Positions 9,745 to 20,400 of a stretch of DNA of 64,000 nt are shown here, one piece after another (positions within the stretch are counted from its first letter, which is position 1; each line of letters opens with the position of its first letter). The notes beneath the pieces were generated by a model. That model was not told the origin of the DNA and searched no databases. It was given only the letters and a program-made list of their open reading frames with translations. The translations under genes were made by a program, and so were the position numbers. Origin of the DNA: an uncultured Owenweeksia sp. (GTDB taxonomy: Bacteria; Bacteroidota; Bacteroidia; Flavobacteriales; Schleiferiaceae). The stretch spans positions 51,457 to 115,456 of the forward strand of contig CAKZRR010000032.1 of assembly GCA_937146805.1 (NCBI GenBank), written 5' to 3'.

Positions 9745-11697
9745 ATGGGAACGAGGAGGATTTTAGGAATAGTAGTTTTTGCGGTGCTTTGTAGCGTTAG
9801 CGCTTGGAGCCAGCCCGAGTTGGGTGAGTGCGATCAAACGGTAGATGAAATGGCGGCCAGCCAATTGCCAAAGGCACTTAAAAATTGGCGCGCCAAAAAT
9901 TACCGCGAAGCAGAGCGCTACCTCAAAAAGGCGGTAGATATGGATCCTAATTATGCCGATGCGCTTTACCTTTTGGGAGATTTGTATGTTAAAAAAGGCA
10001 TGATAGATAAGGCTGAAGGGTTATGGCTGAAGCTTTTAGAAGTATGCCCAGAGTACATGGCGGAGGTAAAGTATTATGTGGGTGTAATTTTGCTCGAAAA
10101 TGGGGAACGTGAACAAGCCATTGCTTTGTTTGAGTCCTTTTTAAAGGACCCCTCGCGAGACAGGGGGTATGATAAAGAATGTAGAGCAGCCTTGCGCGAG
10201 GCGCGTTTAAAAAATGATTTACTCACCAATCAGGTGGAGTTTAACCCCGTGCCCTTGCGCCCTTTGTGTACGCAAGAGGATGAATATTTAGCTACCATCT
10301 CACCCGATCAACAAACCATTTATTTTACCCGAAAAGCCAAAGAAGTAAACCTAAAAGATGGGCCAGCTGTGCGAATTAAGATGGTGGAACGATTTACTAA
10401 AAGCACGCGAAATGACAACGGTAGCTTTGGGGTAGGAGAATTGATGCCTTCGCCTTTTAATGAAAGCTTTAATGAGGGAGGCCCAAGTATTACAGGCGAT
10501 AATTGCGAATTGTATTTTACCGTTTGTACGGATATAAAGGGCTACACCAATTGCGATGTATATTATTGTGATAGAGATGCATACGGTTATTGGACAACCC
10601 CCAGAAGTGTGGGCGATCATATCAACTTAAGAGATGCTTGGGAAAGTCAACCTACGGTAAGTGCCAATGGCGATGAGTTGTATTTTGTAAGCAATCGGAA
10701 AGGCGGTATAGGTGGTTTAGATATTTATAAATGTACCCGTTTGCCTAATGGCAGATGGAGTAAACCGAAAAATTTAGGTAGGGATGTAAACACTCGCGAA
10801 AACGAAAAAACACCTTTTATTCACCCCGATGGTCAAAGCCTGTACATTGCCTCTAATGGTATAGAAGGCTTGGGGGAATATGATTTATGGATGTATCAAA
10901 AGGAAACTGACAGCACTTGGATGCCGCCTGAAAATGCTGGTTATCCCATGAATGACAATAAAAACAATATAGGCTTAATGGTGAGTCTTAATGGCCAAAA
11001 CGGCTATATGGCCTCCAAAAAATTTAAACCATTAAATGGTTACGATCTTTTCACCTTCCCGTTGCCCGAACGCATTAAACCACAGCCAGTGGTATTGGTT
11101 ACCGGGAGGTTGTTAAAAGATGATTTGAACCCAGCGGAAGGGGTAAAATTGGTACTTAAAAATTTATCCAGCGGAGGCATGGATACTTTGGGGGTAAACC
11201 AAGCTACCGGTAATTATGCGCGTGCCTTAGCTGCCAATGACAACGAGGAGTTTTTACTTTACTTGAGCCACCCTAACTATGCATTTAGCAGCGTGTATAT
11301 TACTAAAATGCAGGCAGATGAATACGGTGTGGTTGAGAGTAAAATACGTGCTTTGGAGCTGGGTATGGATAAATCTTTTGCGATAAACGATGTGGTTTTT
11401 GGCCCGGGACAAGCTTACTTAAATGCGGCTAGTGTAAGGGCATTAAATGCTTTTGCCACGTATTTAATTAAAAACCCCGATATGAAAATAGAGATAGAAA
11501 GCCATAGCAGTCCGAGCGAAGGGGGAGATGCGAAATCTATTTCAAAGGAGCGTGCAAAGTCGGTGTACAATCACTTGCAATCGGTGGGTGTACCATCATC
11601 TCAAATAACATTTAAGGGCTATGGAGCCAGCCGTCCTTTGGTGTTAAAAGAAGGCGAAGAAGGAAGTCAGCAGCGTATTTCGTATCGATTACGATAA
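9745..11697 (+). CDS. TPR / PD40-propeller / OmpA-like envelope protein
   Basis: A 650-residue exported protein with a signal peptide (residues 1-23, ending VSAWSQ), tetratricopeptide repeats at ~40-150 (NYADALYLLGDLYVKKG), a beta-propeller of WD40-like/PD40 repeats at ~175-445 (YFTRKAKE, ELYFVSNRKGGIGGLDIY, YIASNGIEGLGEYDLW), a carboxypeptidase-like beta domain at ~450-540 and a C-terminal OmpA peptidoglycan-binding domain at ~545-650 (IEIESHSSPSEGGDAKSISK, RAKSVYNHL). This architecture matches the PorE/OmpA-type envelope proteins of Bacteroidota, some of which belong to the T9SS. It anchors to peptidoglycan in the periplasm. Whether it is the T9SS component PorE is uncertain; several paralogues are usual in these genomes. 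Confidence 0.85.
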   Translation: MGTRRILGIVVFAVLCSVSAWSQPELGECDQTVDEMAASQLPKALKNWRAKNYREAERYLKKAVDMDPNYADALYLLGDLYVKKGMIDKAEGLWLKLLEVCPEYMAEVKYYVGVILLENGEREQAIALFESFLKDPSRDRGYDKECRAALREARLKNDLLTNQVEFNPVPLRPLCTQEDEYLATISPDQQTIYFTRKAKEVNLKDGPAVRIKMVERFTKSTRNDNGSFGVGELMPSPFNESFNEGGPSITGDNCELYFTVCTDIKGYTNCDVYYCDRDAYGYWTTPRSVGDHINLRDAWESQPTVSANGDELYFVSNRKGGIGGLDIYKCTRLPNGRWSKPKNLGRDVNTRENEKTPFIHPDGQSLYIASNGIEGLGEYDLWMYQKETDSTWMPPENAGYPMNDNKNNIGLMVSLNGQNGYMASKKFKPLNGYDLFTFPLPERIKPQPVVLVTGRLLKDDLNPAEGVKLVLKNLSSGGMDTLGVNQATGNYARALAANDNEEFLLYLSHPNYAFSSVYITKMQADEYGVVESKIRALELGMDKSFAINDVVFGPGQAYLNAASVRALNAFATYLIKNPDMKIEIESHSSPSEGGDAKSISKERAKSVYNHLQSVGVPSSQITFKGYGASRPLVLKEGEEGSQQRISYRLR

Positions 11698-11927
11698 GTA
11701 GAGCTTGGGCAGTATGCCTTTAGAAATGCCAATACGTTTGTAGCAAATGAGCGCCTCGGTTTTGGTGGTAGATTCTAGTTTTCGGTGGACTAGCAGAATT
11801 CCAAAAAAGTACTTATTTACGGTTACTACGTAGCGGTTACCGTTTTGCACGAAAACTTTAATGGAGTGGTGATTGGCTTTGGCTTTTTGCAAAATCACAA
11901 AGCCGCGAGGTAATTTAGGTTGAGTCA
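11689..11927 (-). CDS. Small basic hypothetical protein, doubtful
   Basis: A reading frame of 79 residues from ATG 11927 (a TTG would extend it to 11934), rich in Lys and aromatic residues (SIKVFVQNGNRYVVTVNKYFFG). I do not recognise it. It sits between two convergent features: its 3' end overlaps the end of the OmpA-family gene by 9 nt, and its start lies right at the T tract of the rplS terminator, so it would need read-through or its own unseen promoter. It fills the space between neighbours exactly, which argues mildly for being real. Confidence 0.4.
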
Positions 11928-11931
11928 TAGT

Positions 11932-11963
11932 CAAAAAAAAAAGTCGCTACAAATGAGCGACTT
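11932..11963 (-). terminator. Terminator after rplS
   Basis: On the minus strand AAGTCGCT pairs with AGCGACTT (11941-11948 with 11956-11963) over a 7-nt loop and is followed by a run of nine T. Confidence 0.85.
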
Positions 11964-11985
11964 CTTTATTATCCGAAAATGAACC

Positions 11986-12333
11986 TTACATTCTCCTTTC
12001 TTTAATTCTTGCGGCTTTACCGGTAAGCTCTCGCTGATAAAAGATACGTGCTCTACGCACTTTACCTTTTTTATTGATTTCAATTTTTTCGATTGCTGGC
12101 AAGTTTACTGGGAAAATACGCTCAACGCCTACGTTACCAGAAATTTTACGAATAGTAAAAGTTTCGGTAGGGCCTGAACCTCTTCTTTGCAATACTACAC
12201 CACGGAAAAACTGTGTACGTTCCTTAGTTCCTTCCTTAATTTTGTAATACACGGTAATAGTATCACCGGCACCAAATTCTGGAAATTCTTTGCGAGCTAC
12301 GTACTCTTCGTTTACAAATTTTAATAAATCCAT
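11986..12333 (-). CDS. rplS: 50S ribosomal protein L19
   Basis: Large-subunit ribosomal protein at the 30S-50S interface. The 115 residues match L19 in length and pattern: [50 protein letters not shown] and [22 protein letters not shown]. It is a single gene with its own terminator; the 210 nt upstream (12334-12543) hold no gene. In many bacteria rplS sits with trmD; that arrangement is absent here, as is usual in Bacteroidota. Confidence 0.97.
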   Translation of the reverse strand: MDLLKFVNEEYVARKEFPEFGAGDTITVYYKIKEGTKERTQFFRGVVLQRRGSGPTETFTIRKISGNVGVERIFPVNLPAIEKIEINKKGKVRRARIFYQRELTGKAARIKERRM

Positions 12334-12543
12334 CTTAAATAAAAATATAATTTGCCAAAAGCCAACATTCGCAATTTTTGCCAGAGGTTGAATTTCAGTT
12401 GCTTAGCTCTTAGTTTAATAAATAACTAAGCAGGCCGCAATATTACGCTAAATGTTTGGAACTTAGAATGCTTGAAAAGCAAATTTTAAAAATAGATCGC
12501 CTAAATTGAGTGTGGATCTTCATCAATCGGTTAATGTTGCCTT

Positions 12544-13371
12544 TTACAGCAGCTTAATACCGTCTTCCCCAATGCTAATCAGCTTTTGTTTAAACAAACC
12601 ACCAATGGCTTTTTTAAATGTTTTTTTGCTCATGCCTAACTGGGCAACAATGGCTTTAGGGTCGCTTTTATCATGAAGCGCTAAATGCCCGTCTTGCTCT
12701 TTTAGTTTATCTAAAATAATTTGGGCATTGGGCTCCACATTTGAGTAACCTTGCTTTTGAAGACTTACATCAATTTTATGGTCTTCTCTAATTTGCTTTA
12801 CAAAACCTTTAATCCGATCTCCGGGTGTTATAGTTTTAAAAACTTCATTTTCATAAATAAGCCCTAAGTAGGCATTATCAATAATTACATTAAAGCCTAG
12901 CGGTGTTTGGTTGCCCACCAGTAAATCTACTTCTTGGTTGTACTTTAAAGGAATGTCTTCTTTTTCAATCCAGTTTTCAATTTTAGAAGAAGCCGCAACA
13001 CGATCGGTCATTTCATCTAAATATACATATACCAAATAGGAGTGACCCGCTTCCAGCCTTCCGTTTTGCTCAATAAAGGGAACCAGTAAATCTTTCTCTA
13101 AACCCCAGTCCATAAAGGCACCTACAGCTGTTTGTTGCTTTACTTTTAAATAAGCAAACTCACCCACTTGGGCAAAGGGCTTGGTGGTGGTGGCAATTGG
13201 GCGTTCTTCACCATCTAGGTAGATAAACACTTCTAAGCTATCGCCCTCGTTAAGGCCTTTGGGCACCCATTTCATAGGTAGCAATACATCCTCACCCTCT
13301 GTGTTCTCTAAAAAGAGTCCCACGCTGGTGTATCTATTAGCGATAAGGGTGTTGTATTTTCCTAGTTCCAT
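12544..13371 (-). CDS. CvfB-like S1-domain RNA-binding protein
   Basis: A 275-residue protein of the CvfB family: tandem S1-like OB folds (residues ~1-60, ~65-135 with GAFMDWGLEKDLLVPF, ~145-215 with GFNVIIDNAYLGLIYENE) and a C-terminal winged helix (~220-275, AIVAQLGMSKKTFKKAIGGL). CvfB proteins bind RNA and influence expression post-transcriptionally in Firmicutes; the role in Bacteroidota is not established. ATG 13371 gives the expected N terminus. It borders the defence island on its downstream side of the map (13.5 kb). Confidence 0.85.
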   Translation of the reverse strand: MELGKYNTLIANRYTSVGLFLENTEGEDVLLPMKWVPKGLNEGDSLEVFIYLDGEERPIATTTKPFAQVGEFAYLKVKQQTAVGAFMDWGLEKDLLVPFIEQNGRLEAGHSYLVYVYLDEMTDRVAASSKIENWIEKEDIPLKYNQEVDLLVGNQTPLGFNVIIDNAYLGLIYENEVFKTITPGDRIKGFVKQIREDHKIDVSLQKQGYSNVEPNAQIILDKLKEQDGHLALHDKSDPKAIVAQLGMSKKTFKKAIGGLFKQKLISIGEDGIKLL

Positions 13372-13520
13372 TACGGTAGTTTTAAGCGAGCAAAGATGGA
13401 AAGAAAATGTGGGTGTGTGGTTTTGTTGATTGGTTATTTGTTGGTTTGGGAATGACGGTATTTTTGTTGCTTCTTCTCAGCGTTGCCGTAAGTGCACTTT
13501 TAAGTATCACTTGACTTGTG

Positions 13521-14177
13521 TTACCCAATATCATTGAATTTTTTCAAATCACTTTCTGCTTCTTTTAATTTTAGGTTTAGGTCCACTTTTTCATTGAACT
13601 GTTTACTTCTTAAAATTGCTGATTTAAGCCTGGCAACTTCCTTTTTCAATTGGTCTATTTCCTGTTGGTTCTGTAGGATTGAATCCATAGACTTTTTAGA
13701 CAAGTCAGGCTTTCCTGTAAGTTGAACACAGAGGTCTTTATACACTGCATCCAATGAGCTTTTAAGATTGAATTGAAAGGGTGTGTTTGCCATATCAAAC
13801 CAATCTGAGGTAAAAGCCCAATCAATAACCGAAACGTCTTCATTTGTGGGGTGAAGGTGCTTTGCTGCTGTACAAATATAGGCTTGATTCTGAAATTCAA
13901 CCCAAAATACTATGTGGTATGGAATGGACTTATTAATGATTTCAAGGATTTTAAGGATGCCGGACTGCTCTTTCAACTCTACCTTGAAAATCTGAATTTC
14001 CTCAATATCCTTAGCATCTAAATTTATTGTATCCGCAGAAAGCTTATGAGTCCATGTAATACGTTGAATACAATCAGTGAATAGCTTCTTTTGCTTGGTG
14101 TTGGTGTATTTATCAAATGCATTCTTCGGAACAACACGACCTACTTTGGTTCTGGAAGGTAAGTTGAAGAAGTCCAT
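13521..14177 (-). CDS. DUF4391 protein, last gene of the defence operon
   Basis: A 218-residue protein matching the DUF4391 pattern: N-terminal LPSRTKVGRVVPKNAF, a central IQIFKVELKE stretch, IPYHIVFWVEFQNQAYICTA and a C-terminal coiled coil (~165-212, rich in Lys, Glu and Leu). Its ATG follows the TAA of the helicase gene with no gap, so they are translated together. DUF4391 genes are repeatedly found beside helicases and restriction-type genes, which suggests a partner or adaptor of the PLD/SNF2 helicase; its biochemical activity is unknown to me. It ends the run of island genes. Confidence 0.8.
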   Translation of the reverse strand: MDFFNLPSRTKVGRVVPKNAFDKYTNTKQKKLFTDCIQRITWTHKLSADTINLDAKDIEEIQIFKVELKEQSGILKILEIINKSIPYHIVFWVEFQNQAYICTAAKHLHPTNEDVSVIDWAFTSDWFDMANTPFQFNLKSSLDAVYKDLCVQLTGKPDLSKKSMDSILQNQQEIDQLKKEVARLKSAILRSKQFNEKVDLNLKLKEAESDLKKFNDIG

Positions 14178-17100
14178 TTATCGCACGATTAAAAATGACA
14201 CTAATTTGAAGTCTTCAATTCCTTTTATCTTTTCTTGCAATGCGGTTGTACCGCCTGCTTTGAATAGACTTAGCACTTCTTTTTCTTCTTCTTTTTGAAG
14301 GATTGTACTAATGCTGTGCTTTAGTAAAGACGAATACTCATCCATTTCATGGTAGTCATCTGTTTGTTCGCTTAACTCCTTGCAAACTTCTTCTATCGGT
14401 TCTGTTTTTCCTTTGCAGAGCATACGCATCGCATCCAATATCTTTTTGGAATCTACATGATTAAGAATAAGTTCACCGCTCATTTTCATATACACTAAAT
14501 AGTAAGGGTGCAGCCTGTTCAGCTTATTGATATTGACACTTGAATTGACATTCTTCAGAACGAATATTACTCCGCTTTCGAGTATTGGTGTTGATTTGAC
14601 TACCGCATGCAGCCCTTCAGGAATATTCTTTAACTCTCCGTACTCTTTAATCATGTTAGATAGGTCCACCCTAAAGTCATTCAATCCAAGGTCGGTAATA
14701 CTTACACCTTCTCTCAAATCTTCCAAGTCAATTACTTCATCCTGTAATCTTTGGAGTTGAATTTTACGGTATTCTAAATCTTTCTCTTCGGTATTGAGAA
14801 TGTTGTCATCACCTGTGCTTGCCATGTTACTGATCAACATCTTATTCTCTACACGTTGTTTCAGGTTGATATAATTGTCGAGCGTTACATCAGGCCAAAA
14901 GTTGACCATAGTAATGCTGTCATTCTTTGAGCCAATTCTATCAATACGTCCAAAGCGTTGAATAATTCGCACTGGATTCCAATGAATATCGTAATTGATT
15001 AGTAAATCACAATCCTGAAGGTTTTGACCTTCTGAGATACAGTCTGTAGCTATCAATAAGTCAACTGAGTCGGATATTCTTGGATATAATTGAGCCTTGT
15101 CCTTAGACAATGGCGAAAAGCAGGTAAGAATTGCATTCAGGTCTGAAGGTATTTTCTTGGTGGTGCAAATCTTTCTTGAACCTGTAATAAGTGCTGTATT
15201 GATACCGTAATCGTCTTTGAGCTTTTCACTGATATTCTCAAAAAGATAATTGGCTGTATCGGCAAAAGCCGTAAATACAATTGCCTTCTTATTATTTGGG
15301 TTGAAAGGTTCTTGAACCTTGTTGTTCAGCAGTTCAATTAAACTTTGAAGTTTGGCATCATTTGCTCCTGTAATATCCACCACCTTGCCCCAAAGGTGAT
15401 TCAGTACTGTTAAATCTTCATTTAAGTCTTCCTGCCATTTGGTAGTGTCCATATCAGCGATATGCACCTTGATTTTCTTCCCGATTACCTGTTCTTCATC
15501 TGCCCAATTGGATTCAAAGTCGTAATTCTCATAAGTTTCTTTTGCTTCTAAGACCTTGTGTATGCCTTCATAGTCACCCAAGTCTCCCTTTTCAATGGTT
15601 TTAATGGCACTTTCAATCTGACCAATAATACCTTCTAAGGTGAGGCGAAATGAATCAACAGAACTCTCTAAACGCTTGAGTAAGTTGATACGCATCAATA
15701 TTCTCAAACTTATCTCTCTATCTACTTGACTTAATTTCCCTGAACCTGAACGTACTTCTTTGTCGTACAAATCAGCATAAGCTTGAACCTTGCTTGGTAG
15801 TATGTAATTCAATGGTGTATAAACAGATAAATTGAGTAACGTAAGCTTCTCAGCTATATCTACATAAGTTACATCGCCTGAATGTGTTAAAGGACTTTGA
15901 ATGGATACTGGCTTGTTACGTGTAGGAAATTTGCCAATGGCTGTGGTGTCGTAATAGGTAGTAATGTGCTTTCTTGACCTTGCTATGGTCAGTGAATCCA
16001 ATATCTCAAAGAAGTCAAAATCAAGCATATCTAGGAGCTTCTCAGTAGTTCTCTCATTTGTTTCGTACCTGCTCCAAATGTTAAATGCTTGTTGTGCCTT
16101 GCGGAAGATTTGATCTATTCCACTTTGAGTATCTAATTTGCCGTCAATGTTTTCTGATTCACCTTCATAAGCTAAAGCTAATTGGTTTCGTAAATCATTA
16201 AACCTGTTATTTACAGGGGTTGCAGAGAGCATGAGCACCTTAGTTTCAATGCCTTCTTGAATGACCTTACGCATCAATTTCTGGTAACGATTCTCTTTGC
16301 CTACTACTGTATTGTTGTTTCTAAAGTTGTGTGATTCATCAATGACAATTAAGCCATAATTCCCCCAATTGACTGACTCAAGGTTACGACCATTACTCGT
16401 TCCACTTTCACGACTTAAATCGGTATGAAATAACACGTCATACCTAAATCGGTCTGAGGCTAATATGTTGTTCTTATCGTTGTGGCGGTAGGTGTTCCAA
16501 TTCGCTTCTAATTTCTTGGGGCAAAGCACCAAGACATCTTTGTTCCGCATTTCGTAATACTTGATTACGCCTAATGCAGAGAAGGTCTTACCTAAACCTA
16601 CGGAGTCAGCTAAAATGCAGCCTTTGTACTTTTCCAATTTGTTGATAGCACCGATTACAGCATCCTGTTGGAAGTTGTAGAGCTTTTGCCATACTAAGGT
16701 GTCTTTAAATCCAATCTGCTCATTTGGTAAGTTGTCTAAAGAGAGGTCATCTAAGAAGTCGTTGAATATGTTGTAAAGGGTAATGAAGTAGATAAACTCT
16801 GGGCTGTTTTCCTTGTAGGCACTCTCAAAGTAGTCTTGTACTTTTTGGGTTACATCTTTTAAATCTTCTTCATTTTCCCAAACTTGATTGAAGTAATCCA
16901 AAAAAGCTATGCTTTCAGGATAATCTACTTTATTTATGAAAGTTGGGAATCCTTTTTTGTGCGTAATTCCCAAATCGGAAGTGGTGAAACCACTGACGTT
17001 AGAATAGGCTGAAGCTTCTTCTTTGCGTTTTGCAATGTGAATCATCCCATTTAGGGGTTGATTGTTGAGCTTGTTTGATTTGAAGGTGACTTTTTCCTTG

Positions 17101-17423
17101 ACCCAACGAGAACATTCTTTGGCTATGGCTCTTTGGTTGAGCTGGTTCATGAGTCTCAATTCAAACTCACCACCACATAGCTCAGATTCCCTATAAATAT
17201 GCGGAATGTAGAACCTGCGACTTTCCTTTTGAAACTTCTCTTCTATAAAGGTAGGGGAGCTAAAAATGAAGCGTAACTCATCCACCTGACCCAATTCTTT
17301 TTTGAGAGCTTCAAAGGCATAAATTGAAAAGGTAGAAGCGGCAATACTGAGTTTGCTACCTTTACGAATCGTTTCCTTTAAATCATCGCCTAAGCGCGTG
17401 TTTACGTTATCAATTAGCTTCAT
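14178..17423 (-). CDS. SNF2-like helicase with N-terminal PLD-type domain
   Basis: A 1081-residue superfamily 2 DNA translocase. Residues ~1-135 look like a phospholipase-D-type fold (SKLSIAASTFSIYAFEAL, LRFIFSSPTFIEEKF) without a clear HKD motif. The helicase core has motif I SVGLGKT (~264-270), motif II IDESHNFR (~364), motif III LMLSATPVNNR, and in the second lobe ATDCISEGQNLQDCDLLINY and RIIQRFGRIDRIGSKN (motifs V-VI). The C-terminal ~250 residues are unassigned. It starts 13 nt after the Res gene and abuts the DUF4391 gene. Related helicases sit in DISARM-like and other defence loci; no DISARM drmA/drmB genes are present here. Likely a DNA remodelling partner of the type III system, by inference. 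Confidence 0.85.
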   Translation of the reverse strand: MKLIDNVNTRLGDDLKETIRKGSKLSIAASTFSIYAFEALKKELGQVDELRFIFSSPTFIEEKFQKESRRFYIPHIYRESELCGGEFELRLMNQLNQRAIAKECSRWVKEKVTFKSNKLNNQPLNGMIHIAKRKEEASAYSNVSGFTTSDLGITHKKGFPTFINKVDYPESIAFLDYFNQVWENEEDLKDVTQKVQDYFESAYKENSPEFIYFITLYNIFNDFLDDLSLDNLPNEQIGFKDTLVWQKLYNFQQDAVIGAINKLEKYKGCILADSVGLGKTFSALGVIKYYEMRNKDVLVLCPKKLEANWNTYRHNDKNNILASDRFRYDVLFHTDLSRESGTSNGRNLESVNWGNYGLIVIDESHNFRNNNTVVGKENRYQKLMRKVIQEGIETKVLMLSATPVNNRFNDLRNQLALAYEGESENIDGKLDTQSGIDQIFRKAQQAFNIWSRYETNERTTEKLLDMLDFDFFEILDSLTIARSRKHITTYYDTTAIGKFPTRNKPVSIQSPLTHSGDVTYVDIAEKLTLLNLSVYTPLNYILPSKVQAYADLYDKEVRSGSGKLSQVDREISLRILMRINLLKRLESSVDSFRLTLEGIIGQIESAIKTIEKGDLGDYEGIHKVLEAKETYENYDFESNWADEEQVIGKKIKVHIADMDTTKWQEDLNEDLTVLNHLWGKVVDITGANDAKLQSLIELLNNKVQEPFNPNNKKAIVFTAFADTANYLFENISEKLKDDYGINTALITGSRKICTTKKIPSDLNAILTCFSPLSKDKAQLYPRISDSVDLLIATDCISEGQNLQDCDLLINYDIHWNPVRIIQRFGRIDRIGSKNDSITMVNFWPDVTLDNYINLKQRVENKMLISNMASTGDDNILNTEEKDLEYRKIQLQRLQDEVIDLEDLREGVSITDLGLNDFRVDLSNMIKEYGELKNIPEGLHAVVKSTPILESGVIFVLKNVNSSVNINKLNRLHPYYLVYMKMSGELILNHVDSKKILDAMRMLCKGKTEPIEEVCKELSEQTDDYHEMDEYSSLLKHSISTILQKEEEKEVLSLFKAGGTTALQEKIKGIEDFKLVSFLIVR

Positions 17424-17436
17424 ATATCCCTATCCA

Positions 17437-20400
17437 TTACTCAACTGGCTCTAACATTTCTCTGAGTGTTTCATAACTCGCCACTTTTTTGAACTGTACT
17501 TCTTTACCGCCAATAGAATCGAAGTGTTGTTCTGCACAGTGGATTTTCAACTTCTCAATCTCTCTTAATTCCATATCAGAATCAGATCCCTTGGTCTCTG
17601 CTACGAAATAGATATGGCGTATTTTATCTTTATCGAATACGATTGCCCAATCAGGGCTGTAGTTGGCCACTGGCGTAGACACATAGAAACTCTTTGGAAG
17701 CTTGGCGTAAACCACTACTTCGGTGCTGTTTTCTAAGGCAGTGGCAAAGTCTGATTCAATCTTAGAGTCTGAGGTAAGGAAGTCGTAAATGTGCTTCTTT
17801 AGTAATTCAGATTTGCGCAAGGCGAATTTATCATTGGTAAATACGGTCTTGGCATCATGCCTTTCTTCGGTTTTGTGATAGACAATGTTGTTGATTATGA
17901 GGCTTGCCTTTGCTTCATTAATCAGCTTGCTACACTTGGCAATAAACTCTTCAGGGTTCTTACGAATCAATAAGAACTTCTCTTGCTTTATCTTTTTGAG
18001 AATCTCTACTATGGTTTTTCTGGTAAGGTTGGTTTTTACTTCAATTTCACCAACAACATCATAGACCGTATTGGAGTAGAGGTCGTTTTTCAGCTTTAAG
18101 TATTGGCGTTTGGATTCTCGCACCAAACTGCCTTCTTTCATCTCTTCAGCTGTACCATCTTCTAATTCTCCTGTCTTTACTTCATATACACGGTCACCAA
18201 TGTTGAGTTGTGCATCTATTTTAATTTTGGCATCTTGAATGAGCTGGTCTGTATCAAACTGTACCTCGTAAATGGTTTTGAGGTTAATCTTCTCCCAAAG
18301 TGCCTGAAATTCTTTCTTAGCGAAGTTCTTGTTGGTGTTGAGCACAACTGTCTGACGTTCGTCTTCTGGCTTGAACTCTGCACCTGTATAAATGGTTTGC
18401 AGTAGTTTACAGACAGATTCTTTGAAAGGTTCAAGCTTTTCGGGTAAAGGAACTTTACCTTGCTCAATGAGTTCTTTTCCCTTTGGTGTGATCTTGTAGT
18501 CTTCATCAATAACTTCACCAACAATAAGTTTGAATTGAAGCTTCTTGGCATCATCTTCTGTGAGGCGTAATTCTTCACCTTGCTCATTGATAATGACCTT
18601 GCTTACGAAGTAATCTACTTCTGCTTTTTGTGGACGGTCTTTAAGTGTATCGGTTATCTCGCGTTGTAGCCCTTTTGCAAAGGCTTCATAGCTCTCAGAA
18701 GCAATTACAGTAAGCTTATTCAACTCATGTACCTGGTCGCCAACTAACTCAAAATCTTGACGGACTCCACGCTTATCAACACACAAACGCATTCCACGAC
18801 CTACTTCCTGTCTACGTCTGGTTAAACTGCCGCTTTCAGCATGTTTTAAGGCACAAATCTGAAATACATTCGGGTTATCCCAACCTTCTTTCAAGGCAGA
18901 GTGCGAGAAGATAAATCGTGTAGGTTCTTCAAAACTCAATAACCTTTCCTTGTTTTTCATGATCAGGTCGTAGGCAGAAACATCTTCAGATTCTTCCTTA
19001 CCCCGTTTTACTGTAGGGTCTACGGTTTTACCTTTCTTGTCTATTGAGAAATAGCCATTGTGTACTTGGGCTGCATCATCTCTTTTGAGGTATTCACCAA
19101 AGTTAGTAGGCATATAGCCTTTATGCACTTTGCTTGGGTCTGTATCTTTTAAGAAGTCGTTGTACTCCTGCTGAAATAGGTCTAAGAACTCATTCTTGAC
19201 CTTATCGTACTCTTCTTCAAATATCTGAGCGTATTCGCCTAATGCTTGCTCTCCTAATTCATCATACACACGGTATTTCTCTACGGTATCAATGAAGAAC
19301 AATGACAATACTTTAATGCCTTGACCAAAAAGCTGCTTTTCCTTTTGCAGGTGTGAGAGGATACATTCTCTAATCTGTACCCTGCGGAAGGCATGCTCAT
19401 CATTATCATTGAGTATGTCGCCTGGGTAAATATCCTGACCACCAACAACCACTTTATTGAGGTAGCCGTTAATCTCCGTAACTGTTTGGTTTTTGTAAGC
19501 TGGCATATTGCCTGATTGCTCATAGAGGTTATAGCCTTCTGCAACTTTTACACGCTTTTTGGAAACCGTACCTGCATTGCTTCTTTTTTCATGTTCAATC
19601 CATGCAAAAGGTGGTTTGGAGGTACTTAGACTAATGCTTTCTAAATACATATAACCCGTAGTGCCTGTTGAGCCTTTTAGGTTGATTCCTTTTACCTGTA
19701 TTTTCTTAACCAACCGCTTGTTGTAGGCATCCAAAGCATCTAAACGATAGACCTTATTGTATTCTTCGCCTTTGGCATGAGTTGCAGAATATCTTATTGT
19801 GAAAAGTGGATTAAAACTTTGCATACTATCCAAAGTCTTTGACCCTTGCTTGCCTACAGATTGAGGTTCATCAATGATAAGAATAGGATTTGTAGAGGCG
19901 ATAATGTCAATTGGTCTTCTCGTTCCAAACTGGTCAAGTTCACGATAGATTCTATTCCCTACTTGATTCTTTAATTCCCCCGTTTTCTTATCAACCTTAG
20001 GCGAAGAAAATGCCTGGGTATTGATAATCATCACGCTAATACGGCTATCAGAAGCGAAGTTCTCAATATCCTGTGGACGACCAGAGTTATAAATGAATGG
20101 ATTGATCTTGTGCCCGTAAAGTTCCTGAAAGTGGTCTTGTGTTACCTGAAAAGACTTATAAACTCCTTCACGAATGGCAATGCTGGGTACAATAACAATG
20201 AATTTGCTCCAACCGTACTTTTTATGCAGCTCGTACATGCTGCGGATATAGGTATAGGTTTTACCTGTACCTGTTTCCATTTCTATGGTGAGGTTGTAGC
20301 CCAACTTTACACCTTTAGGGCGTTCAATCTGTTGGCTTTCATGCAGGTCGTTTTTCTTTTGGACTTCCTGAATGTTTTTGAGCAGCTGAGGCTCTAATAT